6,610 nucleotides of DNA, from positions 1-6,610 of the forward strand of contig DBMN01000370.1 in the NCBI GenBank assembly GCA_002298965.1, given 5' to 3'. The stretch is from Rhizobiales bacterium UBA697 (lineage in GTDB: Bacteria; Pseudomonadota; Alphaproteobacteria; Rhizobiales; Ancalomicrobiaceae). The position numbers and the translations under genes were made by a program. Positions 1 to 5,650 of this stretch are shown one piece after another; position 1 is the first letter of the stretch, and every line of letters begins with the position of its first letter. The notes beneath the pieces were generated by a model. It was not told the DNA's origin, did not search any database, and was given only the letters and a program-made list of their open reading frames with translations.

Positions 1-777
1 GCGACGCGCGAGACGGCGGCGATCGCGGTCCTCGGCATGGGGGTGGCGACGGCACTCGCCGGGCCGCTCGGCCAGATCGGCGCCATCGCGGTCGGCGGGC
101 TCGCCGGCGGATTGCTCGGTGCGCGCATGCCGCGGCGGGGGACGAGCGGCGATCTCGAGACGGCGATCGGACGACGCGAGGCGATCGGCTGGCTGGCGCT
201 GCTTCTCGCCGGATCGGTGCTCTTGCCGTCGTTGGCGGCGGGCGGCGGCGTCGGTGCGTTGATCGACGGGTTCTGGCGGGCGGGCACGCTGGTCTTCGGC
301 GGCGGCCACGTGGTGCTGCCGCTGCTCGAGGCCGGCTTCGTCGAGACCGGACGGGTGGCGCCGGAAGCCTTCCTCGCCGGTTACGGCCTCGTCCAGGCGG
401 TGCCGGGGCCGCTCTTCACCTTCGCCGCCTTCCTCGGATCGGTGGCGACGATCGGGCCGGGCGGTTGGCTCGGCGGCACGATCGCGCTTCTGGCGATCTT
501 CGCGCCGTCCTGGCTGCTGGTCGCGGGCCTCTTGCCGTTCTGGCGCGATCTCCGGCGCTCGGCGCGGGTCGCGGCGGTCGCCGCCGGCATCGACGCGGCG
601 GTGGTCGGTCTGCTCGCCGCCGCCTTCCACGATCCGGTCTTCACCGGCGGCATCCGGTCGAGCGCCGACGCGGTGATCGCGACGGCGGCCTTCGTGGCGC
701 TGGCGGTGTGGCGGCTGCCGCCCTGGGCGGTGGTGGCGGCGGGCGCGGCGATCGGTGCGGCGCGCGGTCTCGCCTGA
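1..777 (+). CDS. chrA: Chromate transporter ChrA, C-terminal part (5' end outside window)
   Basis: This is the C-terminal 258 residues of a CHR-family (ChrA) inner-membrane transporter, which exports chromate, a sulfate-like oxyanion, from the cytoplasm. The frame is open from the first base, so the true start lies upstream; the ATG at 37 is internal. After the end of the first half-domain and a charged linker (about nt 120-180), the second CHR domain is clear. It has the FGGGHVVLPLLE motif (from nt 295), then GYGLVQAVPGPLFTFAAFLG (from nt 379), the typical Gln-Ala-Val-Pro-Gly-Pro signature. Several hydrophobic segments follow up to the stop at 775-777. Long-chain ChrA proteins are about 400 residues with two homologous halves, so roughly the first third is missing here. 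The gene converges on the Nudix gene, 3 bases away. Family assignment is secure. Chromate as the real substrate is known for the family and not shown here, as some homologues have unknown substrates. Confidence 0.93.
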   Translation, partial: ATRETAAIAVLGMGVATALAGPLGQIGAIAVGGLAGGLLGARMPRRGTSGDLETAIGRREAIGWLALLLAGSVLLPSLAAGGGVGALIDGFWRAGTLVFGGGHVVLPLLEAGFVETGRVAPEAFLAGYGLVQAVPGPLFTFAAFLGSVATIGPGGWLGGTIALLAIFAPSWLLVAGLLPFWRDLRRSARVAAVAAGIDAAVVGLLAAAFHDPVFTGGIRSSADAVIATAAFVALAVWRLPPWAVVAAGAAIGAARGLA

Positions 778-787
778 GGCTCAGGCG
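771..787. repeat. Palindrome holding both convergent stop codons
   Basis: A perfect 7-base inverted repeat, CGCCTGA (771-777) and TCAGGCG (781-787), is separated by three bases. The left arm ends with the TGA of chrA and the right arm begins with the complement of the Nudix TGA. RNA from either strand could fold this stem. It may act as a small bidirectional terminator between the convergent genes, but no U-tract follows on either side, so intrinsic termination is doubtful. Confidence 0.4.
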
Positions 788-1218
788 GCCTCGGGCGTGA
801 AGCGGGTGATCAGCGTCGCCAGCTCCGGTTCGTCGACGAGAAGGGCGGCATCGGCGGCGGTGAACCAGCGCACCTCGCGTTCGCCCTTCTCCTTCCAGTC
901 CTCGAGCGTCTTCGTCGCCTTGAGCGCATAGACCTCGACCCGCAGCAGCTCGAAGCGATCCACGAGGCGCTTGAAATAGTCGTAGGTGCCGATCGGCGCC
1001 TTGGTCGGCTTGCCGGTGACGCCGGCTTCCTGCTCGGCTTCCAGGCGGGCGGCGTCGCGGTCGGTGCGGTTGCGCATCGGCCAACCCTTGGGGATGGTCC
1101 AGCGGCGGGTCTCGCGGGTCGTCACCAGACAGACCTCGAGGCGACCGTCGACGATCCGCCAGGGCAGGGCGGCGATCTGTCGGCGCGGAACGGTGGGTTC
1201 GGCCGACGGTTTCGCCAT
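781..1218 (-). CDS. Nudix hydrolase with atypical Nudix box
   Basis: A 145-residue Nudix-fold hydrolase. Such enzymes cleave nucleoside diphosphates linked to another moiety, or related pyrophosphates such as diadenosine polyphosphates or inositol pyrophosphates, in the cytoplasm with Mg2+ or Mn2+. The N-terminal strand region (IAALPWRIVDGRLEVCLVTT, residues 15-34) leads into WTIPKGWPM (40-48). The Nudix box spans residues 45-67 (G45 to V67). Conserved G45, E60, E64, G66 and V67 are present. Canonical box position 7 (Glu) is R51, position 15 (Arg) is L59, and position 19 (Glu) is Q63. The first two changes are common in this GWPM-type, DIPP-like subgroup; the Gln is unusual. The ATG at 1218-1216 overlaps the pit stop (TGATG), which supports translational coupling and this start. 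An open frame continues upstream to 1545, but that part is only a shadow of pit. Substrate is unknown. The gene is the last of the DUF47-pit-Nudix operon. Confidence 0.9.
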   Translation of the reverse strand: MAKPSAEPTVPRRQIAALPWRIVDGRLEVCLVTTRETRRWTIPKGWPMRNRTDRDAARLEAEQEAGVTGKPTKAPIGTYDYFKRLVDRFELLRVEVYALKATKTLEDWKEKGEREVRWFTAADAALLVDEPELATLITRFTPEAA

Positions 1219-2219
1219 CAGAACAGCCCCACCAGCCACCAGGTGGCGGCCGAGATGGCGGCCGAGGCCGGGATCGTCACCACCCAGGCGACGACGATCG
1301 AGGAGGCGACGTTCCAGCGCACCGCCGAGGTGCGGCGCGCCGCGCCGACGCCGACGATCGAGCCGGTGATGGTGTGGGTGGTCGACACCGGAATGCCGAG
1401 CCAGGTGGCGAAGAACAGCGTCATGGCGCCGCCGGTCTCGGCGCAGAAGCCCTGCATCGGGGTGAGGCGGGTGATCTTCGAGCCCATCGTGTGGACGATG
1501 CGCCAGCCGCCGAAGAGCGTGCCCATGCCCATCGCCGCCTGACACGAGATCACCACCCAGAACGGAACGTGGAACTCGCCGCCGAGATAGCCCTGCGAAT
1601 AGAGCAGCACGGCGATGATGCCCATGGTCTTCTGCGCGTCGTTGCCGCCGTGGCCGAGCGAATAGAGCGAGGCGGAGAGGAACTGCAGCGAGCGAAAGGA
1701 ACGGTCGACGGCGAAGGGCGTGAAGGGTCGGCAGACCCAGCTGACGATCGCCACCAGCAGCAGCGCCAGGAGGAAGCCGAACAGCGGCGACAGCACGATC
1801 GCCGCGGTGGTCTTGAGGAAGCCCGACATGACGACGGCGGCGATGCCGGCCTTGGCGGTGCCGGCGCCGATCAGGCCGCCGACGAGGGCGTGCGACGACG
1901 ACGACGGGATGCCGAGGAGCCAGGTGACGACGTTCCAGACGATCGCCCCGGTCAGCGCGCCGAAGACGACGCGCGGGTCGATCACCGAGGCCTCGACGAT
2001 GCCCTTGCCCAGCGTCTGGGCGACGTGCAGGCCGAAGAACATGAAGGCGATGAAGTTGAAGAACGCCGCCCAGGCGACGGCATACTGCGGCGACAGCACG
2101 CGGGTCGAGACGATCGTGGCGATCGAGTTCGCCGCGTCGTGCAGGCCGTTCAGGAAGTCGAAGGCGAGCGCGACCGCGATCAGGCCGACGAGGAGGGGCA
2201 GGGCCAGCGTGGCGTCCAT
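1218..2219 (-). CDS. pit: PiT-family inorganic phosphate transporter
   Basis: A 333-residue integral membrane protein of the PHO4/PiT family (PF01384). Family members are low-affinity permeases that import inorganic phosphate, in bacteria as a metal-phosphate complex with protons. The inverted duplication typical of the family is visible. Motif NGLHDAAN (residues 24-31) is repeated as HGGNDAQK (190-197), and GIPSSSSHALVGGLIG (103-118) is repeated as GIPVSTTHTITGSIVG (275-290). About ten hydrophobic segments are separated by a short charged loop around residues 163-178. Length matches the short bacterial Pit type; E. coli PitA, with a longer central loop, is near 500 residues. The ATG at 2219-2217 is preceded by a purine-rich AAGAGAG (2230-2224). 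The extended frame upstream (to 2339) overlaps the DUF47 gene and is not credible. The start lies 28 bases after the DUF47 stop, so both are probably on one mRNA. No frameshift or missing signature residue was seen. Confidence 0.96.
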   Translation of the reverse strand: MDATLALPLLVGLIAVALAFDFLNGLHDAANSIATIVSTRVLSPQYAVAWAAFFNFIAFMFFGLHVAQTLGKGIVEASVIDPRVVFGALTGAIVWNVVTWLLGIPSSSSHALVGGLIGAGTAKAGIAAVVMSGFLKTTAAIVLSPLFGFLLALLLVAIVSWVCRPFTPFAVDRSFRSLQFLSASLYSLGHGGNDAQKTMGIIAVLLYSQGYLGGEFHVPFWVVISCQAAMGMGTLFGGWRIVHTMGSKITRLTPMQGFCAETGGAMTLFFATWLGIPVSTTHTITGSIVGVGAARRTSAVRWNVASSIVVAWVVTIPASAAISAATWWLVGLF

Positions 2220-2247
2220 GGGGCTCTCTTCGGGGACGGCAGGTCGA

Positions 2248-2892
2248 TCAGACGTGCTCGATGACGATGCCGGAGATCTCGTTGGCCACGTCCTCGAAAC
2301 GGTCGGCGACGCGCTCGAGGTGGCTGTAGATCTCGGCACCGATCGTATAGGCCATCGGGTCGGAATTGCGATGGGCGAGGAAGAGCTCCTTCAGGCCGCG
2401 ATCGTGCAGCTTGTCGGCGCGGCCCTCGAGCTCGGTGATCTTGACGGCGTAGGCGTTGAGCTCGGCGACGTTGGTGCCGATCTTCCGCAGCAGCGGGATC
2501 GCCTCGACGGTCAGCTCGGCCGCCTCGACGGCGATCGCCGCCATCTCGCGCATCGGCTCCTTGAACTCGGTCACCTCGAACAGGAGGATCGCCTTGGAGG
2601 TCTGGTGCATCTGGTCGATGGCGTCGTCCATCGACTCGATCAGATCCTTGATGTCGACCCGGTCGAAGGGCGTGATGAAGGAACGGCGCACCGCCAGCAG
2701 GACCTCGGCCGTGATGTCGTCGGCGGCGTTCTCGTGGCGCTTCACCTCGGCCGCGGCGGCGGCGATGTCGGGCGCGCCGGCGAGCAGGGCGTGCAGCGCC
2801 TTCGCGCCGTCGAGCAGGACACGGGCATGGGCCTCGAAGTGATCGAAGAACCCGTCTTCCTTGGGCATGATCGCCCGGAACCAGGACAGCAT
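2248..2892 (-). CDS. DUF47/PhoU-like protein, Pit accessory (OrfA-like)
   Basis: A 214-residue helical cytoplasmic protein of the DUF47 (TIGR00153, PhoU-like) family, normally encoded next to Pit permeases and thought to modulate them. It starts MLSWFRAIMPKEDGFFDHF, typical of the family. PhoU-type metal-binding ExxxD motifs appear at E54-D58 (ENAADD), E86-D90 (ESMDD), E156-D160 (EGRAD) and E193-D197 (ERVAD). The conserved block SFITPFDRVDIKDL (71-84) lies between the first two. The C-terminal helix with EDVANEISGIV (200-210) is also typical. Full length is normal for the family. The Shine-Dalgarno is weak: a GGA sits about 9-11 bases before the ATG, within a short inverted repeat (GGAT-TTG-ATCC, 2893-2903). 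It is the first gene of the minus-strand operon with pit and the Nudix gene. In Sinorhizobium meliloti the homologous orfA-pit operon is repressed by PhoB when phosphate is low. A PHO-box-like repeat lies 37 bases upstream here. The molecular role is inferred from family and context. Confidence 0.94.
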   Translation of the reverse strand: MLSWFRAIMPKEDGFFDHFEAHARVLLDGAKALHALLAGAPDIAAAAAEVKRHENAADDITAEVLLAVRRSFITPFDRVDIKDLIESMDDAIDQMHQTSKAILLFEVTEFKEPMREMAAIAVEAAELTVEAIPLLRKIGTNVAELNAYAVKITELEGRADKLHDRGLKELFLAHRNSDPMAYTIGAEIYSHLERVADRFEDVANEISGIVIEHV

Positions 2893-2928
2893 GGATTTGA
2901 TCCGCGGTCGTTTCGTCGCGCGGAATTA

Positions 2929-2946
2929 ATGACATTTCCGTGACGA
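2929..2946 (-). promoter_or_regulatory. PHO-box-like direct repeat (putative PhoB site)
   Basis: Read on the minus strand, the site is TCGTCAC, GGAA, ATGTCAT: two 7-base half-sites 11 bases apart. This is the spacing of the PhoB PHO box (CTGTCAT, four AT-rich bases, CTGTCAT). By eye the second half-site matches 6 of 7 bases and the first 4 of 7. It ends 37 bases before the DUF47 start and adjoins an AT-rich ATTAAT (2925-2930) that could be part of a promoter. A site overlapping the promoter would fit repression, as reported for rhizobial orfA-pit. The match is partial and binding is not shown. Confidence 0.5.
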
Positions 2947-3068
2947 AGGCGAGTCCGAAGTGCTGCCGATCCCCCGAGAAACGCGCTCGAGCCCGCCATG
3001 CGCGTCGCGAAGGGCACGCGCCCGCCCTGCGACGCTTGACCGCGGCGGAGCTTCGTGGTCGATCGCGG

Positions 3069-3088
3069 TCGCCCGCGACGGCGGGCGA
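3069..3088 (+). other. 5'-leader hairpin abutting the AbrB-family gene's ribosome site
   Basis: A perfect 8-base stem, TCGCCCGC (3069-3076) and GCGGGCGA (3081-3088), has a four-base loop GACG. Its last base is the first base of the AAGGAG ribosome-binding site of the membrane protein gene. It could affect ribosome access or mRNA stability. In DNA this GC-rich, small hairpins also occur by chance, so function is uncertain. Confidence 0.35.
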
Positions 3089-3093
3089 AGGAG
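3088..3093 (+). promoter_or_regulatory. Ribosome binding site fixing the AbrB-family start
   Basis: AAGGAG lies 7 bases before the ATG at 3101. It is the strongest Shine-Dalgarno in the window. It selects ATG 3101 over an in-frame GTG at 2960, whose 47-codon extension is Arg- and Pro-rich and unlike a membrane protein N-terminus. Confidence 0.8.
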
Positions 3094-3100
3094 CGCGCGG

Positions 3101-4159
3101 ATGACGGGTCCGAAGAGCATCAACGGTCTGGCCGGCTGGGCGATCCTGGCGGCGGCCTCGCTCGTCGTGGCGCTCGGCTTCGAGGAGGCGCGGCTGCCGG
3201 CCTCCTTCCTGATCGGACCGCTGATCGCCGCCATCGGCGTGCGCCTCGTCGGGATCGAACTCGCCGTGCCGCGTCGGGTCTTCCTCGCCTCCCAGGCGGT
3301 GGTCGGCGCCATGCTCGGCACCGCGCTGACGCCGTCGATCGTCGCGACCTTCCGCCACGAATGGCCGATCCTGCTCGGCTCAGTCGTGGTGATCGTGGCG
3401 ACGGCGACCCTTCTCGGCTGGGCACTGTCGCGCTTCGGCATCGTGCCGGGGACGACCGGCGTCTGGGGCTCCTCGCCGGGCGCCGCCTCGGCCATGGTGG
3501 TACAGGCCGCCCATTACGGCGCCGACGTCCAGCTCGTCGCCTTCATGCAATATGTCCGCGTGCTCTTCGTCGCCTCGACGGCGTCGGTGGCGGCGCGGCT
3601 CTTCATCGGCGTCGAGGCGATGCCCGCCCCGCCGGTGCTGTTTCCGCCGATCCATCCCGGCCCCTTCGCCCTGACGATCGCGCTGATCGTGGTCATGGGC
3701 GTGCTCGGCGTGCTGTCGCGGGTGCCCTCGGGGGCGATGATCGGGCCGCTGGTCGTCGGTGCGGCGCTGCACGGCTCCGACACGTTCGCGATGGAACTGC
3801 CGACCTGGCTGCTGGTCGCCGCCTATACCGGCCTCGGCTGGACGATCGGCCTCGGCTTCACCCGCGCCTCGGTGGTGCACGCGGCGCGCGCGCTGCCGTG
3901 GATCGCCGCGTCGATCGTCGTGCTGATGGCGGTCTCGGCGGTGGTGGCGCTGGAGCTGCACGAGCGGCTCGGCATCGATCCCCTGACCGCGTGGCTCGCC
4001 ACCTCGCCGGGCGGCATGGACACGATCGCGGTCATCGCCGCCTCGACGCCGGTCGACGTCTCCTTCGTGCTGGCGCTGCAGGCGGTGCGCTTCTTCGTCC
4101 TGGTGGCGATCGGGCCGGCCCTGTCGCGCATGGTCGCACGTACGCTCGAGCGGGGCTGA
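3101..4159 (+). CDS. AbrB-family (COG3180) integral membrane protein
   Basis: A 352-residue polytopic membrane protein of the PF05145/COG3180 AbrB family. It is often misnamed an ammonia monooxygenase or AbrB transcriptional regulator, but it is unrelated to the Bacillus AbrB DNA-binding protein. Function is unknown; a transport role is plausible from its architecture. The Gram-negative AbrB duplication (TIGR03082-like) is visible. In the first half, a FLIGPLIAAIG segment (37-46) is followed by GVWGSSPGAAS (120-130) and DVQLVAFMQYVRVLFV (142-157). In the second half, AMIGPLVVGAAL (212-223) is followed by WLATSPGGMD (298-307) and DVSFVLALQAVRFFVLV (319-335). Each half therefore has a Gly-Pro membrane segment, an SPG loop and a D...Q..R helix. 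Length is normal for the family. It is divergent from the phosphate operon with 208 bases between starts, and 71 bases precede the next gene on the same strand. No DNA-binding domain is visible. Confidence 0.92.
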   Translation: MTGPKSINGLAGWAILAAASLVVALGFEEARLPASFLIGPLIAAIGVRLVGIELAVPRRVFLASQAVVGAMLGTALTPSIVATFRHEWPILLGSVVVIVATATLLGWALSRFGIVPGTTGVWGSSPGAASAMVVQAAHYGADVQLVAFMQYVRVLFVASTASVAARLFIGVEAMPAPPVLFPPIHPGPFALTIALIVVMGVLGVLSRVPSGAMIGPLVVGAALHGSDTFAMELPTWLLVAAYTGLGWTIGLGFTRASVVHAARALPWIAASIVVLMAVSAVVALELHERLGIDPLTAWLATSPGGMDTIAVIAASTPVDVSFVLALQAVRFFVLVAIGPALSRMVARTLERG

Positions 4160-4170
4160 GGCGCGGCCTC
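4158..4170 (+). terminator. Weak stem at the 3' end of the AbrB-family gene
   Basis: GAGGC (4158-4162) and GCCTC (4166-4170) form a 5-base stem with a three-base loop. It overlaps the TGA stop and is followed by a short run containing CCTTTC. It could be a weak terminator in the 71-base gap before the oxidase gene. The stem is short and lacks a real T-tract, so read-through is likely. Confidence 0.2.
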
Positions 4171-4230
4171 GACCTTTCGTCCGTCGCGAACGGCTGATAG
4201 GGTCCGCCTTCCTTTTTCTCGGAGACGACG

Positions 4231-5628
4231 ATGAGCGGACGCGTGCGCGACGAGGCGGCGATTTCGGCAGCGGTGACGGCCTTGCAGGCCCGGTTCGGCG
4301 AGCGGGTTTCGACCTCGGCGTCGATGCGCGAGCAACACGGTCACACGCTGACCTGGATCCCCAACCAGCCGCCGGACGCGGTGGTCTTCGCCCGCTCGGA
4401 GGCCGAGGTGGTCGAGATCGTCAGGATCTGCGCCGCCCATCGCTGCCCGATCGTGCCCTTCGGCGCCGGCACCTCGCTCGAGGGTCATCTCAACGCGGCC
4501 TACGGCGGCGTCTCGGTCGACGTCTCGGCGATGGACCGCATCGTCGCGGTCCACCCGGAAGATCTCGACGTGGTGGTCGAGCCCGGCATCCGCCGCAAGG
4601 CGCTGAACGAGCAGCTGCGCGACACCGGCCTGTTCTTCCCGATCGACCCCGGCGCCGACGCCACGCTGGGCGGCATGGCGGCGACGCGGGCCTCGGGCAC
4701 CAACGCGGTGCGCTACGGCACGATGAAGGACACGGTGATCGCCATGCGCGTCGTCACCGCTTCCGGCGAGGTGGTCGTCACCTCGCGCCGCGCCAAGAAG
4801 TCGGCGACGGGCTACGACCTCACCCGTCTCTTCGTCGGCTCGGAAGGCACGCTCGGCATCATCACCGAGCTGACGCTGCGCCTCTCCGGCATCCCGGAGG
4901 CGATCTCGGGCGGCATCTGCCCGTTCCCGAACGTCGCGGCGGCGGCGGACGCGGTGATCGCGACCATCCAGTCGGGCATCCCGGTCGCCCGCATCGAGAT
5001 CCTCGACGAGGCGCAGGTGAAGGCCTGCAACGCCTATTCGAAGCTGTCGCTGCCCGAGACGCCGCTGCTGCTGCTCGAGTTCCACGGCACCGAGGCCGGC
5101 GTCGCCGAACAGTCGACCCGCTTCGGCGAGATCGCCGCCGACCTCGGCGGCGGACCCTTCACCTGGGCGACGGTGGCTGAGGAGCGTACGAAGCTCTGGA
5201 CCGCGCGCCACGACGCCTATTGGGCGGGCATGGCGATGCGTCCGGGCTGTCAGACCTTCTCGACCGACGTCTGCGTGCCGATCTCGCGGCTGGCGGAGTG
5301 CATCGCCGAGACCAAGCGCGACATCGAGGCCTCCGGCCTCTTCGCGCCGATCGTCGGCCATGTCGGCGACGGCAACTTCCACGTCCTGCCGCTGTTCGAT
5401 CCGAACGACGCCGCCGAGATCGACAAGGTGAAGGCCTTCGTCGGACGCCTCGTCGAGCGGGCTCTGGCGATGGAGGGGACGGCGTCGGGCGAACACGGCG
5501 TCGGCACCGGCAAGATGAAGTATCTCGAGGCCGAGCACGGTCGTCCCGCCCTCGACGCCATGTCGGCGATCAAGCAGGCGCTCGACCCGCAGGGCATCAT
5601 GAACCCCGGAAAGATCGTCACGATCTGA
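4231..5628 (+). CDS. FAD-linked D-lactate/D-2-hydroxyacid dehydrogenase (cytochrome type)
   Basis: A 465-residue flavoprotein of the VAO/PCMH FAD-oxidase superfamily, FAD_binding_4 then FAD-oxidase_C, closest by eye to cytochrome D-lactate dehydrogenase (EC 1.1.2.4) and GlcD. It would oxidise D-lactate or a similar D-2-hydroxyacid to the 2-keto acid and pass electrons to the respiratory chain. The FAD domain covers about residues 45-220. It has PFGAGTSLEGH (76-86), the pyrophosphate loop seen in the D-lactate enzymes, then DPGADATLGGMAATRASGTNAVRYG (from 140 to 163), and FVGSEGTLGIITE (201-213). The C-terminal substrate domain has HVGDGNFH (377-384) and EHGVG (421-425), supplying the metal- and substrate-binding His and Glu residues. 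It ends with the family's NPGKI (458-462). GGAG (4221-4224), 6 bases upstream, supports the ATG. No GlcE or GlcF subunit gene is nearby, which favours a single-subunit enzyme. D-2-hydroxyglutarate or glycolate are alternative substrates. The AsmA gene follows after 22 bases. Confidence 0.93.
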   Translation: MSGRVRDEAAISAAVTALQARFGERVSTSASMREQHGHTLTWIPNQPPDAVVFARSEAEVVEIVRICAAHRCPIVPFGAGTSLEGHLNAAYGGVSVDVSAMDRIVAVHPEDLDVVVEPGIRRKALNEQLRDTGLFFPIDPGADATLGGMAATRASGTNAVRYGTMKDTVIAMRVVTASGEVVVTSRRAKKSATGYDLTRLFVGSEGTLGIITELTLRLSGIPEAISGGICPFPNVAAAADAVIATIQSGIPVARIEILDEAQVKACNAYSKLSLPETPLLLLEFHGTEAGVAEQSTRFGEIAADLGGGPFTWATVAEERTKLWTARHDAYWAGMAMRPGCQTFSTDVCVPISRLAECIAETKRDIEASGLFAPIVGHVGDGNFHVLPLFDPNDAAEIDKVKAFVGRLVERALAMEGTASGEHGVGTGKMKYLEAEHGRPALDAMSAIKQALDPQGIMNPGKIVTI

Positions 5629-5640
5629 CGCGGAACGGGC

Positions 5641-5646
5641 GGAGGG
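5641..5646 (+). promoter_or_regulatory. Ribosome binding site for the GTG-started AsmA gene
   Basis: GGAGGG lies 4 bases before the GTG at 5651, in the 22-base gap after the oxidase stop. Together with the hydrophobic N-terminus that follows at once, it fixes GTG as the start codon. Confidence 0.75.
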
Positions 5647-5650
5647 CGCG

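Noticed and set aside
1720..2943. A 407-codon plus-strand open frame antisense to pit and the DUF47 gene.
   Set aside because: Composition changes abruptly from basic to acidic and leucine-rich where it crosses from one real gene to the other. There is no domain, and it is fully explained by the two conserved minus-strand genes.
2951..2955. GAGTC, a CcrM-type GANTC methylation site in the divergent intergenic region.
   Set aside because: A single site (another, GACTC at 2633-2637, lies inside a gene) is not enough to argue for methylation control.
3036..3064. Possible sigma-70 promoter for the AbrB-family gene: TTGACC (3036-3041), 17 bases, TCGATC (3059-3064).
   Set aside because: The -35 is good but the -10 matches poorly, so I do not call it. 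The location, 37 bases before the ATG, is plausible, and start-site mapping would decide.
2960..3100. In-frame GTG extension of the AbrB-family protein.
   Set aside because: The added 47 residues are Arg/Pro/Ser-rich and not membrane-like, while ATG 3101 has an optimally spaced AAGGAG.
2180..3358. A 392-codon minus-strand open frame spanning the intergenic region, the DUF47 gene and the start of the AbrB-family gene.
   Set aside because: It is Arg-rich and overlaps two well-supported genes in other frames. It is low-complexity antisense or out-of-frame sequence.
3101..4159. AbrB-family gene read as a transcriptional regulator or ammonia monooxygenase.
   Set aside because: Both are legacy database names. 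The protein is hydrophobic throughout with no DNA-binding or metal-oxygenase motif.
3823..5538. A 571-codon open frame on the minus strand opposite the oxidase gene and the end of the AbrB-family gene.
   Set aside because: Its product is Arg-, Asp-, Gly- and His-rich with no recognisable domain. It is the expected antisense shadow of high-GC plus-strand genes whose families are clear.
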